From Pseudolabrys sp. (GTDB lineage: Bacteria; Pseudomonadota; Alphaproteobacteria; Rhizobiales; Xanthobacteraceae): 64,000 nt of DNA. The notes below the pieces were generated by a model that saw only the letters and a program-made list of their open reading frames with translations, was not told the DNA's origin and did no database searches. The translations under genes were made by a program, and so were the position numbers. Below, piece by piece: positions 25,085 through 34,513 of this stretch (position 1 is the first letter of the stretch; every line of letters begins with the position of its first letter). The DNA is taken from positions 62,001 through 126,000 of the forward strand of contig JAUXXH010000058.1 in assembly GCA_030684935.1 (NCBI GenBank). Direction: 5' to 3'.

Positions 25085-25306
25085 CTACGCGACAAAGGAG
25101 ATGAGAGAGCCGACCGACTGGTTGAAGCCATCAAGCATGGCGTAACCTTTCGGCCCGGGCAGCCACGGACGCCACTGCCAAACCAGGAAGTGGGCGATGA
25201 TGGCGACTACCATGAAGCCAATGAAGCTGGTGACGAAGAGGCTGTGAAACTCCCTCGCTTCCTGCTCCGTCAGCCCCGACAAGGATCCGCTTCTGTCTGC
25301 GGCCAT
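25085..25306 (-). CDS. pufB: Light-harvesting 1 beta polypeptide
   Basis: The 73-residue antenna polypeptide has the diagnostic [19 protein letters not shown] and [19 protein letters not shown]. The two histidines (near 21 and 39) are the conserved structural and bacteriochlorophyll-ligating residues. A C-terminal tail of about 22 residues after WLPG exceeds the standard beta chain. GGAG lies eight bases before the ATG. pufB precedes pufA, as usual. Confidence 0.96.
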   Translation of the reverse strand: MAADRSGSLSGLTEQEAREFHSLFVTSFIGFMVVAIIAHFLVWQWRPWLPGPKGYAMLDGFNQSVGSLISFVA

Positions 25307-25420
25307 GTAGGTATCTCCGGTTTTATTCAGCCGTTACCGCGACCACCCGCGCGGCGAGGAGACCGTGACGACGCCACGGCTTGTCTTCCCGTCCGGCTAC
25401 GCCGAACGGAATCGATGCGA

Positions 25421-25651
25421 TCAGCCCATGAAGAAGAACGGAACAATCCGGCATGTTCTCGCTCTCGCTTCGTGGACGATCGATTTGCGAATCTCGCCTG
25501 CCCGCGCACCGCGGCGCATCGGCACCAGCCGTGACAGCACGGCAAGGACGAGTGAGATTGTGAATATGACCGCGTAGACCCAGCGGAACTGCCGCCTGTC
25601 CTGGCCCAGACGGAAATGCTGGCCAGCTCCGACATCGGTTTCAACCGTCAT
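25421..25651 (-). CDS. pufQ: PufQ-like protein
   Basis: The 76-residue protein has a charged N-terminus (residues 1-23), one membrane helix (WVYAVIFTISLVLAVLSRLV, near 25-44) and a basic tail ending CRIVPFFFMG. Size, single helix and location between bchZ and pufB are those of PufQ, which promotes bacteriochlorophyll synthesis or transport. ATG 25651 has AGGAG eight bases upstream; a GTG three codons earlier is less likely. Sequence conservation in this family is low, so the assignment leans on position. Confidence 0.75.
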   Translation of the reverse strand: MTVETDVGAGQHFRLGQDRRQFRWVYAVIFTISLVLAVLSRLVPMRRGARAGEIRKSIVHEARARTCRIVPFFFMG

Positions 25652-25681
25652 CGCGTGCACTCCTCTGTGGTTGGTGCTGGA

Positions 25682-27127
25682 TCATGCGGCTTTGCCCTCG
25701 GTGAGCGCGGCGCGCTTGACGCTGTCGGCAGTGACACGGTCGTCGCCACTGCGCCGGGCGTCACGCTCGGCGGCGTCGCGCAGCCGCTTGGCGGCAGAGA
25801 TACGCACCAGCACCGGATGCTGCTCGACCATGGCGTCGAGCGCGTCCTTGGCGTCTTCGTTCCAGGGCAGTTCGGGCTGCAGCCGCGCCAGCGTCGCTTC
25901 GACCTTGTCGAGCTCGGTGCCGAGCGGAAGGATGTTGAACAGCGCGTCGAACAGGGCGTTGCAAACTTCCTGGACCAAGTAGGTTGCGCCGGAATAGCCC
26001 ATGAACGGCGTGCCGGTGTGGCGGCGGATCACGGCGCCCGGGAACGATGCCGGGATGTAGATGCTGCGGCCGCCCGCTTCTGCCGCGTACATGCGCTCGT
26101 TGTAGCTGCCGAACAGCACCAGCGGCGGCGTCGAGCGGATCGCCTGGCGCACCGCCTCGTTGTCAGGCTTGACGCCGGCGCAGCGCGAGAAGGCAAAGGC
26201 GCACGGCAGGCCCATCTCCTCGGCGAGGAAGTTCTTCACACCCCGCGCGTAGGTTTCGTTGGCCACGATGGCGAAGCTGGCGGTGCCGTAGAAATCCTGC
26301 GTCACCGACCGCCACAGGTCCCACAGCGGCTTGATGGTCGTGTGCTTTTCACGCTCGATGAACGGCTCCGGGTCAAGGCCGAGCAGTTCGCCAAGCGCAC
26401 GCAGGAACTTTGTGGTGCTGTGCAGGCCGATCGGCGCCTGCAGGTAGGGCCGGTTCAGCGCCTCGCACAGCAGGCGGCCGAATTCGCGGTACATGCAGAC
26501 ATTGACGTCGGCGTTGATCAGCCGGGGCACGTCCGCCAGGTGGCTGCCGAGCGGGAACGTCATATTGATTTCGGCGCCGATGCCTTCGATCAGGCGCTTG
26601 ATTTCCGCCACGTCTGACGGTGTGTTGAAGGTGCCGTAGATCGGGCCGATAATGTTGACGCGCGGCTTCTCGCCTTCCTTGCGCGGCTTGCGGTCCGGCA
26701 CTTTTTTCAGGCCGTATTCGCTCCACAGCCAGTTCATGGCGCGGTCGGCGCTCTGCCACTGGTCTTCGTCGATGGTACGCGGCAGGAAGCGCTTGATGTT
26801 GGTGCCTTCCGGCGTCACGCCGCCACCGATCATCTCGGCGATCGAGCCGGTGACGACGACCGCCGGCTGATCCGGATCGAGCGTGCGGTGGGCGCGGCGC
26901 ATGGCGCCTTCGGTGCCCTTCTGGCCGAGCTCTTCCTCGCCAAGACCTGTCACCACGATCGGCAGTTCGTGTGGCGGCAGCGCGTCGGTGTAATGCAGCA
27001 CCGAGGTGACGGGGAGGTTCTCGCAACCGACCGGGCCGTCGATGATGACCTGCATGCCCTTGATGGCGGTGAAGACGTACACCGAACCCCAGTAACCGCC
27101 GGCCCGATCGTGGTCGAGAACGAGCAT
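25682..27127 (-). CDS. bchZ: Chlorophyllide a reductase subunit Z, BchZ
   Basis: The 481-residue NifK-like subunit pairs with BchY to reduce ring B of chlorophyllide, giving the bacteriochlorin. It begins [19 protein letters not shown]. Cluster-ligand cysteines are expected in [15 protein letters not shown] and downstream. The frame is open upstream, but ATG 27127 overlaps the last base of the bchY stop (TGATG) and starts at the conserved N-terminus. The length matches the family. Confidence 0.96.
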   Translation of the reverse strand: MLVLDHDRAGGYWGSVYVFTAIKGMQVIIDGPVGCENLPVTSVLHYTDALPPHELPIVVTGLGEEELGQKGTEGAMRRAHRTLDPDQPAVVVTGSIAEMIGGGVTPEGTNIKRFLPRTIDEDQWQSADRAMNWLWSEYGLKKVPDRKPRKEGEKPRVNIIGPIYGTFNTPSDVAEIKRLIEGIGAEINMTFPLGSHLADVPRLINADVNVCMYREFGRLLCEALNRPYLQAPIGLHSTTKFLRALGELLGLDPEPFIEREKHTTIKPLWDLWRSVTQDFYGTASFAIVANETYARGVKNFLAEEMGLPCAFAFSRCAGVKPDNEAVRQAIRSTPPLVLFGSYNERMYAAEAGGRSIYIPASFPGAVIRRHTGTPFMGYSGATYLVQEVCNALFDALFNILPLGTELDKVEATLARLQPELPWNEDAKDALDAMVEQHPVLVRISAAKRLRDAAERDARRSGDDRVTADSVKRAALTEGKAA

Positions 27128-28767
27128 CAGATCATCTTCCCGTTCTTGTAATCGCTGGTGTCGCCGGTGCTGCGCTGCTTCGCCAGCGCCGCCATCTGCT
27201 TTCGATATTTCTCGCGGAATTCCGGCCGGTCCTTCGGCACATCGTCCCAGACGCCGGCGCTGTAGCCCTCGCCAACGCCAGCAAAAAAATCCTTCATGGT
27301 GTCGAAGCGCGCCTTGTTGCCGAGCGCGGCATTGACCACGGTCGCCAGCGAACCGGCGCCGGCCGGGCCCATCAGCGGGCGCGCCGAAATCAGGTTGGTG
27401 AAGTACAGCGCCGGGATCGCCATCTGCTTGGCCTTCTGCACCACCGGCGTGGTGCCGATGGCGAGATCCGGCTTGAACTCCTCGACCGCGGCGATGTCCT
27501 GCTCGAGCGAAGCGCGGTACTGGACGCGGATGCCCTTGGCCTCGAGCCATTCGCGGTCGGGATCTGACCACTGGGTGCGCGGGCAGGCGGTGCCGACATA
27601 GGCAAGCTCGGCGCCGCTTTCGACCAGCAACCGCGCCACCAAAAGTTCGGAGCCTTCGTAGCCGGACAGCGTGATGCGGCCTTTGACCGGCATGGCCGAC
27701 AGCGCGCCTTTGATCGCCGGCAGAATGCGGTTCTGCGCGGCGGCGATGGTATCGGCGGCAATGCCGCAGCGGCGGCCGATGGCGTCGAGCCAGGCGGCGG
27801 TGCCGTCATAGCCAACCGGTGCCGAGCCGACGATCGGCCGGCCGGCGATTTCGAACTCGCGGAACGATGCGGTGTAGAAAGGATGGATGGCGGCGACCAC
27901 CGCGCCGTCGAGCGCGGCATAGAGTTCCCGCCATTCCCGCGTCGGCACCACCGGTCCGGCGGCGAGCCCCATCGGCTCCAGCATCATGCCAATGGTGACC
28001 GGATCGACCGGGAACATCTCGCCCACCAGCGTCACCGTCGGCTTGCCGCTGCGGCCGCCGCGCGGCGTCTGCACCGGCCCCTGCTCGGCTTCCTCGCGGG
28101 CGTATTTCAGCATCGCGCCGGCCAGCACATCCTTGGCTTCGGCGTGGGTCGGAATGCCGAAGCCGGGCACATCGATGCCGATGATGCGCACGCCGTTGAT
28201 GACCTTCGGCAGCAGCCGCAACGGCACGCCGGACGCCGTCGGCACGCAGAGATTGGTGATGACGATGGTGTCGTAAAGTTCGGGATCGGCCAGCTTGAAC
28301 ACCGCCTCGCGGATGTCCTCGAACAGCTTGCCGGTCACAAGGGTCTCGGAATTGAACGGCACGTAACCGACGGTGCGGCGCGCGCCATAGAAGTGCGACG
28401 TGAAGGTCAGGCCGTAGACGCAGCAGGCCGAGCCGGACAGCACCGTCGCCGTGCGGCGCATGCGCAGGCCGACGCGCAGCGAGCCGAAGGCCGGGCACAT
28501 GCTCTGCGGCTGGTCGTGCGGGCCGACCGGATAGTCCTTGGCGTATTGGTCCAGGATTTCGCTTTTGCCCGCAGCCTTGGCGGCCTTCAGCATCTCGTCC
28601 TTGCCGGCGTGACAGCCGGCGCCGTCGCCTTGCAGTGCGGCGGCATTGACCGGCGGCGCATCCGCAGTCGTCACAACGCCTTCAGTCGCAATCGCGACCG
28701 GCGCGGCGTTGTCATAAACGACTTCGCTGGTCGCTGTCGGGTCTTTGATCGGCAGATGGGCGTTCAT
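27127..28767 (-). CDS. bchY: Chlorophyllide a reductase subunit Y, BchY
   Basis: This NifD-like subunit of about 546 residues has a low-complexity N-terminal stretch. The conserved core follows, with [18 protein letters not shown] near residue 123 and [12 protein letters not shown] near 150 (cluster cysteines), and [17 protein letters not shown] near 215. ATG 28767 has GGAAAG five bases upstream and is preferred over an in-frame GTG two codons earlier. The operon order bchC-X-Y-Z is standard. Confidence 0.96.
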   Translation of the reverse strand: MNAHLPIKDPTATSEVVYDNAAPVAIATEGVVTTADAPPVNAAALQGDGAGCHAGKDEMLKAAKAAGKSEILDQYAKDYPVGPHDQPQSMCPAFGSLRVGLRMRRTATVLSGSACCVYGLTFTSHFYGARRTVGYVPFNSETLVTGKLFEDIREAVFKLADPELYDTIVITNLCVPTASGVPLRLLPKVINGVRIIGIDVPGFGIPTHAEAKDVLAGAMLKYAREEAEQGPVQTPRGGRSGKPTVTLVGEMFPVDPVTIGMMLEPMGLAAGPVVPTREWRELYAALDGAVVAAIHPFYTASFREFEIAGRPIVGSAPVGYDGTAAWLDAIGRRCGIAADTIAAAQNRILPAIKGALSAMPVKGRITLSGYEGSELLVARLLVESGAELAYVGTACPRTQWSDPDREWLEAKGIRVQYRASLEQDIAAVEEFKPDLAIGTTPVVQKAKQMAIPALYFTNLISARPLMGPAGAGSLATVVNAALGNKARFDTMKDFFAGVGEGYSAGVWDDVPKDRPEFREKYRKQMAALAKQRSTGDTSDYKNGKMI

Positions 28768-28787
28768 CGGCACTTTCCAGCAGCGGT

Positions 28788-29786
28788 TCAGACGGTGTCG
28801 TAAACGACCTCAAGCGTGGCTTTCTCGACGATGACGCCGCCGCGCATGTCTTCCTGCGACGCCGGGTCGAGCACCACGTTGCGGCCGGTGGTCTCGCTGG
28901 AGAACAGGCCGAGCAGTCCATCCTGGGTGACCGGCTTCGGCCGCACCGGCGGCGCGGTGGCGACGTTGTGCGCCAATTCCTCGAACAGCGGCGCCCAGCG
29001 ATCGCCGGGGATGCCGATGATCTGGTAGTTCGCGCTTTTCTTGCGGATATCGTCGTCGGCCGGGATCGCGGCCAGGATCGGAATGCCGACTTCCTTGGCG
29101 AAAGCCGCGGCTTCGCCGGTGCCGTCGTCCTTGTTGACGACCATGCCGGCGACGCCGACATTGCCGCCGAGCTTGCGGAAATATTCCACCGCCGAGCAGA
29201 CATTGTTGGCGACGTAGAGCGACTGCATGTCGTTGGAGGCGACGACGATCACCTTCTGGCACATGTCCCGCGCGATCGGCAGGCCGAAGCCGCCGCACAC
29301 CACGTCGCCGAGGAAATCGAGCAGGACGTAGTCGAAGCCCCACTCATGAAAACCGAGCTTCTCCAGCAGTTCGAAGCCGTGGATGATGCCGCGGCCGCCG
29401 CAGCCACGGCCGACTTCCGGCCCGCCCAGTTCCATCGCGAACACGCCGTCGCGCTTGAAGCAGACGTCGCCGATCTTCACATCGTCGCCGGCCAGCTTCT
29501 TCCGGGCCGAGGTTTCGATGATGGTCGGACAGGCCTTGCCGCCGAACAGCAGCGAGGTGGTGTCGCTTTTCGGATCGCAGCCGATCAGCAGCACCCGTTT
29601 GCCCTGCTGCGCCATCATGTAGGACAGGTTGGCGAGGGTGAAGCTCTTGCCGATGCCGCCCTTGCCGTAGATAGCAATAACCTGGGTTTCCTTGGTCACT
29701 TCCCCGGTGACAACGGGATCGGGTTCGATCGCGGCTTCCTTGCGGAGCCCTTCCGTCATGGCGGCGACTGCGGCGTGAGCATTCAT
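28788..29786 (-). CDS. bchX: Chlorophyllide a reductase iron protein, BchX
   Basis: The 332-residue NifH-like ATPase donates electrons to BchY/BchZ. The P-loop [18 protein letters not shown] is near residue 41. Cluster cysteines lie in EVGRGCGGRG and [15 protein letters not shown] 29786 overlaps the bchC stop as ATGA; an upstream in-frame TTG would add five residues and lacks support. BchX is a paralogue of BchL at 2083-2991. Confidence 0.97.
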   Translation of the reverse strand: MNAHAAVAAMTEGLRKEAAIEPDPVVTGEVTKETQVIAIYGKGGIGKSFTLANLSYMMAQQGKRVLLIGCDPKSDTTSLLFGGKACPTIIETSARKKLAGDDVKIGDVCFKRDGVFAMELGGPEVGRGCGGRGIIHGFELLEKLGFHEWGFDYVLLDFLGDVVCGGFGLPIARDMCQKVIVVASNDMQSLYVANNVCSAVEYFRKLGGNVGVAGMVVNKDDGTGEAAAFAKEVGIPILAAIPADDDIRKKSANYQIIGIPGDRWAPLFEELAHNVATAPPVRPKPVTQDGLLGLFSSETTGRNVVLDPASQEDMRGGVIVEKATLEVVYDTV

Positions 29787-30715
29787 GAAAGCGATCTCCA
29801 ATCCAGAACCATTTTGAGGCAGGACGCATCCTCAAAAGCCGTGCGATAGGCCGCGCTGGCATCCATTGCCGGTGCACGGTGGGTGATCAGTCCGTCGAGC
29901 GACAGCGCGCCGGAGCGAACCAGCGCCTTGACCGCATGCAGGTCCGGCTCGCGCCATTCGGCGGCGACGCGGATTTTGGCTTCGCGCATGAACGCGGGCG
30001 GAAATGAGAAGGAGAGCGGTTCGCTGTAGAAGCCGGCCAGCACCACCTCGCCGCCTTGCGAAAGGCGCGCGATCAGGCGGTCCAGCAGGCTGCCATCGCC
30101 GCTGACGTCGTAGATGGAGCGATAGTCGTTGCGCTTGTCGTCGGCGGGATCGATGACGGTGTAGCCCTGCGCGCCGTCGCGGCGGTCGGCCCGCGTCTCC
30201 CAGACGACAGGCGCGCCACCCGCGGCGACGCCGAGGCGCGCCAGCAGCCGGCCAAGCACACCGTGTCCAATGATCAGGTCGGGCAATTGGCCGCCGGCCA
30301 GCGCGTGTTGCGCCGTCGCCGCCAGCGCCATCAACACGCCCTGCTCGCCGAGGTTTTCGTCAATCGCGACAGCGCGGGCGCCTGGCACGATCAGGCGCGA
30401 TGCCGCGCCGCCGAACAACCCCCGCACATCCTTGAAACAACGCGCGCCGGGTACGAAGACGCGTTCGCCGACGCTGTGGCCCGAGGCCGGACCGGCCGAA
30501 GCAACGCGGCCCAGCGACTCGTAGCCGGGGACCAGCGGATAGCCCATGCCGGGGAACGGCGGCATTCGCCCGCTCCACAGCAGCCGTTCGGTGCCGGTGC
30601 TGATGCCGCTCCATTCGATGTCGACGACGATGTCGCCGTCTTGCGCTGGCAACAGCTCGACCGAACTGAGCGAGAGCTGCTCAGGCTGCTGGAGAACGAC
30701 GGCGACAGTTTGCAT
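29783..30715 (-). CDS. bchC: Bacteriochlorophyllide a dehydrogenase BchC
   Basis: The 310-residue zinc-type medium-chain dehydrogenase oxidises the 3-hydroxyethyl group of 3-hydroxyethyl-bacteriochlorophyllide to acetyl. Family features: WSGISTGTERLLWSGRMP near residue 37, PLVPGYESLGRV near 62 and a nucleotide-binding strand at LIIGHGVLGRLLARLG near 150. ATG 30715 has GGGAGG five bases upstream, so longer open frames are ignored. It heads the bchCXYZ-pufQBALM transcript behind a paired PpsR operator. Confidence 0.95.
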   Translation of the reverse strand: MQTVAVVLQQPEQLSLSSVELLPAQDGDIVVDIEWSGISTGTERLLWSGRMPPFPGMGYPLVPGYESLGRVASAGPASGHSVGERVFVPGARCFKDVRGLFGGAASRLIVPGARAVAIDENLGEQGVLMALAATAQHALAGGQLPDLIIGHGVLGRLLARLGVAAGGAPVVWETRADRRDGAQGYTVIDPADDKRNDYRSIYDVSGDGSLLDRLIARLSQGGEVVLAGFYSEPLSFSFPPAFMREAKIRVAAEWREPDLHAVKALVRSGALSLDGLITHRAPAMDASAAYRTAFEDASCLKMVLDWRSLS

Positions 30716-30753
30716 CAGGGCCTCCCGCGAGAAATTCGCAGGCACTAATGAGA

Positions 30754-30797
30754 TGTAATCTTAAGATGACGCTTTGCGATGTCAATATAGATTTACA
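30754..30797 (-). promoter_or_regulatory. bchC promoter with paired PpsR palindromes 8 bp apart
   Basis: On the minus strand TTGACA (30785-30780), 17 bases and AAGATT (30762-30757) form a promoter 42 bases before the bchC ATG. The exact palindrome TGT-N12-ACA at 30780-30797 covers -35; a one-mismatch palindrome, TGT-N12-ACG at 30754-30771, covers -10. The gap is exactly 8 bp, the arrangement known for CrtJ at bchC of Rhodobacter capsulatus. Confidence 0.85.
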
Positions 30798-30845
30798 CAC
30801 AAACTGGTGTTGCAGCGCACGCGCTTGCGCTTCAGCCAGCCCCAG

Positions 30846-32021
30846 CTAACCCAATGAAAGCACTTGTTTTTCAGCGACGATGGCGCCGGTGAGCAACGGC
30901 TGGTGCGTAGTCAGCACCCGAGGTTTGGTGAAGCCTGCCGCTACAAGGAGGGCTGTCAGCTCGGCGCTCGTGCGGGCACGGCCGCTCCCCATCGCCATCA
31001 AGTAGAAGCCGAAGTAGGCGGCGCCGACCTGGCCGGCGCCGGGCGCGCCGGCCATCGGCTCGGCGATCAGCAGTTTTCCGCCCGGCGGGAGAGCGTCATA
31101 CGCGGCGCGCAGTAACTGCCGTACCACCGCGTCGTCGTGGTCGTGGACCACCCGCACCAGTGTGATCAGGTCGGCGCCGCGCGGCAGCGGGTCGTCGACA
31201 AAGCTGCCGCCATGCACCGCCACGCGATCGCCGAGCGCCGCAAGGCGGGTGCGCGCGCGATCGGCCACCGCTGGCAGATCGAACACTTTGAACGTCAGTT
31301 GCGGATGTTTCGCGGCAGCCGCCGCAATGAACGCGCCCTCACCGCCACCGACATCCATCACGCATCTGTGCGTATCGAACCGGTAGGCATCCAGCACATC
31401 TGCCGCAATGAACGACTGCGACGACGCCATCAGCGCGCTGTAGGCGGCGACGTCATCGGCGGCAAGAGCGGCAGCGTCGGCAGCACCGGCATAACCCCAG
31501 AACCGCGACAGCTCGGTTTGGCCGTGACGGTCGCGCAGCAACGTCACCGGATTGGCCAGGTCGCGGTAGAGCATGCCGTGATGCTGCACCATGGCGGCGA
31601 TGCCGGGATTGTCGACCAGAGCGGCGCCGAGCATGCCGAGGCCGTAGCGATTGCCGCGGCGGCGCGACAACAGCCGCAGCGACACGGCGCCATCGAGCAG
31701 CCGCGACAGCCGCTCCCCCGGAATGCCGAGATCGCGGGCCAGTTTATCCCCGGTCTGCGGCTCGGCCCGCAGGCGCCGGAACAGGTCGAGATCGACACAG
31801 GCGGCGAGGATCTGCGAATAGACGAAGCCGGCGCAGAGATCGAACAACGCCCCGGCCTGCCTGCGCGCAATCGGACGGGTCAGAAAGAACGATGCCGAAA
31901 AGCGCTGGAATTGCTGGCTTCCCAGCAACCGGTCGCGGAGCGCATAGAGACGGTCGGTGAACGATAGCGGCGCGGGCGCGGCCTTGTGCAGACCGTGCGC
32001 GCGCCGCGTGTCCGTGGTCAC
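30846..32021 (-). CDS. crtF: Demethylspheroidene/hydroxy-carotenoid O-methyltransferase CrtF
   Basis: The 391-residue SAM-dependent methyltransferase forms the methoxy groups of spirilloxanthin-type carotenoids. The N-terminal winged-helix dimerisation part includes RRQAGALFDLCAGFVYSQIL near residue 53. The SAM motif CVMDVGGGEGAFIAAAAAKHP is near residue 216, with LITLVRVVHDHDDAVVRQLL following. The start is GTG 32021 in a GTGA overlap with the crtE stop. It is cotranscribed with crtE and ends about 130 bases before the divergently spaced bchC start. Confidence 0.93.
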   Translation of the reverse strand: MTTDTRRAHGLHKAAPAPLSFTDRLYALRDRLLGSQQFQRFSASFFLTRPIARRQAGALFDLCAGFVYSQILAACVDLDLFRRLRAEPQTGDKLARDLGIPGERLSRLLDGAVSLRLLSRRRGNRYGLGMLGAALVDNPGIAAMVQHHGMLYRDLANPVTLLRDRHGQTELSRFWGYAGAADAAALAADDVAAYSALMASSQSFIAADVLDAYRFDTHRCVMDVGGGEGAFIAAAAAKHPQLTFKVFDLPAVADRARTRLAALGDRVAVHGGSFVDDPLPRGADLITLVRVVHDHDDAVVRQLLRAAYDALPPGGKLLIAEPMAGAPGAGQVGAAYFGFYLMAMGSGRARTSAELTALLVAAGFTKPRVLTTHQPLLTGAIVAEKQVLSLG

Positions 32022-32884
32022 GCCGCGTGCCGGGCGACGCCTTTCGGCAGCAGCCGCGTCGCCTCCAGCATGATCAAGGCACGCAAATCGGCCGCGCCCG
32101 GACAGGCCGGGATCGACTCGATGCCCTCGCGCACCAGCAGTTCCAGCCGCTGAACGGCGCCGGCAATGCCGAATTCGCGCGTGGCACTCGGGCGGTCCAG
32201 CGCAATGTCGCGGCCGACGGGCTTGCCGAGCTCGTCGGCGTTGCCGGCGGCGTCGCGGATGTCGTCGGCGACCTGGTAGGCTTCCCCGAGACGTTCGCCG
32301 AGCAGGCGCCAGCCGTCATATTCGGCGCCGGCAGCGGCGGCACCGGCGGCAGTCGAGGCAGAAAACAGCGCCGCCGTCTTGGCCCGGTGATAGTGCGCCA
32401 GATCGACCTTCGGCTCGCACTCCCAGGCCTGGCCGGCGACGATGCCCGACGGCGCACCGACGGCGTGACCGATGATGGTGAGCAGCCCGGCCAGCCGTTG
32501 CGGCACATGCGCGGTGCGGGTCAGATTCTGGAACGCCAGCACAATCAGGCCGTCGCCCGCCAGCACCGCCAGCGGCTCGCCGAAGGCGTGGTGCACCGTG
32601 GGCCGTCCGCGCCGCGTATCGGCGTCGTCGAAGCACGGCAGATCGTCATGCACCAGCGAGGCGCAGTGGAGCAGTTCGATTGACGATGCCGCCGCTTCGG
32701 CAATGGCGGGATCGTCCTCGCCGCAGGCCGTAGCGACGGCAAGGCAAATGCGGGGGCGGATGCGGGCGCCGCGGGGAAACACCGCCGCGCGCATCGCTGC
32801 CGCCAGACGGGGCGGACAGGAAGGCCCTTCGGCCCGGCTAAAGGCGGCGTTGAGAGCGAATTCGATGCGGCTGACAGCATCCAT
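32018..32884 (-). CDS. crtE: Geranylgeranyl diphosphate synthase CrtE
   Basis: The 288-residue trans-isoprenyl diphosphate synthase has the first aspartate-rich motif LVHDDLPCFDDADTRRGRPT near residue 77 and the second, YQVADDIRDAAGN, near residue 208. It makes GGPP for both carotenoids and the bacteriochlorophyll tail. ATG 32884 with GGAG eight bases upstream is preferred over GTG 32893. crtE-crtF run left from a PpsR-controlled divergent promoter shared with crtD. Confidence 0.94.
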   Translation of the reverse strand: MDAVSRIEFALNAAFSRAEGPSCPPRLAAAMRAAVFPRGARIRPRICLAVATACGEDDPAIAEAAASSIELLHCASLVHDDLPCFDDADTRRGRPTVHHAFGEPLAVLAGDGLIVLAFQNLTRTAHVPQRLAGLLTIIGHAVGAPSGIVAGQAWECEPKVDLAHYHRAKTAALFSASTAAGAAAAGAEYDGWRLLGERLGEAYQVADDIRDAAGNADELGKPVGRDIALDRPSATREFGIAGAVQRLELLVREGIESIPACPGAADLRALIMLEATRLLPKGVARHAA

Positions 32885-32914
32885 GACAGGCACTCCGGGC
32901 GCGTTTCGGCCTTG

Positions 32915-32958
32915 TGTAAGGTCTTATTGTCCATTTATATTGTCAACTATTATTTACA
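32915..32958. promoter_or_regulatory. crtE/crtD divergent promoter with PpsR palindrome
   Basis: The exact motif TGTCAACTATTATTTACA lies at 32941-32958. A half-conserved copy (TGT-N12-TCC) at 32915-32932 is 8 bp away. The region is AT-rich and contains TTGACA on the minus strand and TATTAT on the plus strand. It is shared between crtE (33 bases left) and crtD (20 bases right) and fits repression of both carotenoid operons. Confidence 0.75.
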
Positions 32959-32977
32959 CTCGTTCGGGAGGGCGCGC

Positions 32978-34513
32978 TTGCCGGCCCATCACGCGGTCAT
33001 CATCGGCGCCGGGGTCGGCGGCCTCGCCGCGGCCATCGATCTGGCCGTGCGCGGCCTGGCGGTGACGGTCGTTGAGCGCGCGAGCGGCCCGGGCGGCAAG
33101 TTGCGCGGCGTCGGCATCGGCGGCAGGACGCTCGACGCCGGTCCCACCGTCCTGACGATGCGGCCGGTGTTCGAGCAACTGTTCGACGACGCCGGCGCCG
33201 CGCTCGCCGATCACGTCACGCTGCGACCGCTCGACGTCATCGCCCGCCACGCCTGGAGCGAGACCGAACGCCTCGATTTGTTTGCCGACCCGCGGCAGTC
33301 GGCGCAGGCGATCGGCGATTTCGCCGGCGCCGCCGCGGCAAAAGAGTTCGAAGCTTTCTCCGCCCGCGCCAAACGCATCTTCGACACGCTCGACATGAGC
33401 TTCATGCGCGCGCAACGCCCGGACCCGGTCAGCCTCGCCATTGCGGTGGCGCCGCAGGGGCTCGGCCGATTATGGGGCATCTCGCCGTTCACGACGCTAT
33501 GGCAGGCGCTGGGCCGGCATTTTCACGATCCGCGCCTGCGCCAGTTGTTCGGCCGCTACGCCACCTATTGCGGCGCGTCGCCATTCAAGGCGCCGGCGAC
33601 CCTGATGCTGGTGGCCCATGCCGAGCAAGGCGGCGTCTGGACGGTGGACGGCGGCATGCACCGTCTGGCCACGGCGCTGGCGCGGCTGGCTGTCGCGCGC
33701 GGCGTCACCATCCGCTACGGCACCGATGTCGCCGAGGTGCTGGTGGCGCGGGGCCGCGCCTGCGGCGTGCGGCTCGCCACCAATGAGCATCTCATCGCCG
33801 ACGCGGTCATCAGCAATGCCGATGCGGCGGCGTTGTCGTCCGGCCTGTTCGGACGCAAGGCCGAACACGCCGCGCCGAAAATGCCGCCCAAAGCCCGCTC
33901 ACTGTCCGCCGTGACCTGGACCATGAACGCCACGGCGCGCGGCTTTCCCCTGCACCGCCACAACGTGTTTTTCTCAGCCGACTATCCAGCCGAGTTCAGC
34001 GACCTCGGCCGCGGCCGCCTGCCGCGCGATCCGACCGTCTATGTCTGCGCCCAGGACCGCGACGACGGCACGTCCGCGCCGGAGGGCCCGGAGCGCCTGC
34101 TCTGCCTGATCAATGCGCCGGCAACCGGCGACGGCCACCCCTTCGATGCCCCGGAGATCGAACAATGCCGCGAAACAACATTCCGCCGCCTGGCGATATG
34201 CGGGCTGCGTTTAAGCTCCACACCAACAGACACGATGATGACGACGCCGGCGGACTTCCATCGCCTCTATCCGGCGACCGGCGGGGCGCTGTACGGCCGG
34301 GCGTCGCACGGCTGGTTAGCATCGTTCCAGCGGCCGGCCGCCCGCAGCAAGCTGCCTGGCCTGTATCTGGCGGGCGGCAGCACACACCCGGGCCCGGGCG
34401 TGCCGATGGCGGCGATCTCCGGCCGGCTGGCGGCGCAATCTTTGATCGCGGACCTCGTTTCGACGCGGCCGTCCCGCGCAACGGTTATGCATGGTGGTAC
34501 ATCGATGCGCTGA
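32978..34513 (+). CDS. crtD: 1-hydroxycarotenoid 3,4-desaturase (methoxyneurosporene dehydrogenase) CrtD
   Basis: The 511-residue FAD-dependent carotenoid desaturase is related to CrtI. The N-terminal dinucleotide motif AVIIGAGVGGLAAAIDLAVRG is near residues 5-25, with GPGGKLR and LDAGPTVLTM following. The C-terminal signature LYLAGGSTHPGPGVPMAAISG is near 460. The start is TTG 32978, with GGGAGGG five bases upstream; the frame is open further left but runs through the PpsR operator. The last 349 bases overlap the open crtC frame. CrtD introduces the 3,4 double bond on the way to spirilloxanthin. Confidence 0.92.
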   Translation: MPAHHAVIIGAGVGGLAAAIDLAVRGLAVTVVERASGPGGKLRGVGIGGRTLDAGPTVLTMRPVFEQLFDDAGAALADHVTLRPLDVIARHAWSETERLDLFADPRQSAQAIGDFAGAAAAKEFEAFSARAKRIFDTLDMSFMRAQRPDPVSLAIAVAPQGLGRLWGISPFTTLWQALGRHFHDPRLRQLFGRYATYCGASPFKAPATLMLVAHAEQGGVWTVDGGMHRLATALARLAVARGVTIRYGTDVAEVLVARGRACGVRLATNEHLIADAVISNADAAALSSGLFGRKAEHAAPKMPPKARSLSAVTWTMNATARGFPLHRHNVFFSADYPAEFSDLGRGRLPRDPTVYVCAQDRDDGTSAPEGPERLLCLINAPATGDGHPFDAPEIEQCRETTFRRLAICGLRLSSTPTDTMMTTPADFHRLYPATGGALYGRASHGWLASFQRPAARSKLPGLYLAGGSTHPGPGVPMAAISGRLAAQSLIADLVSTRPSRATVMHGGTSMR

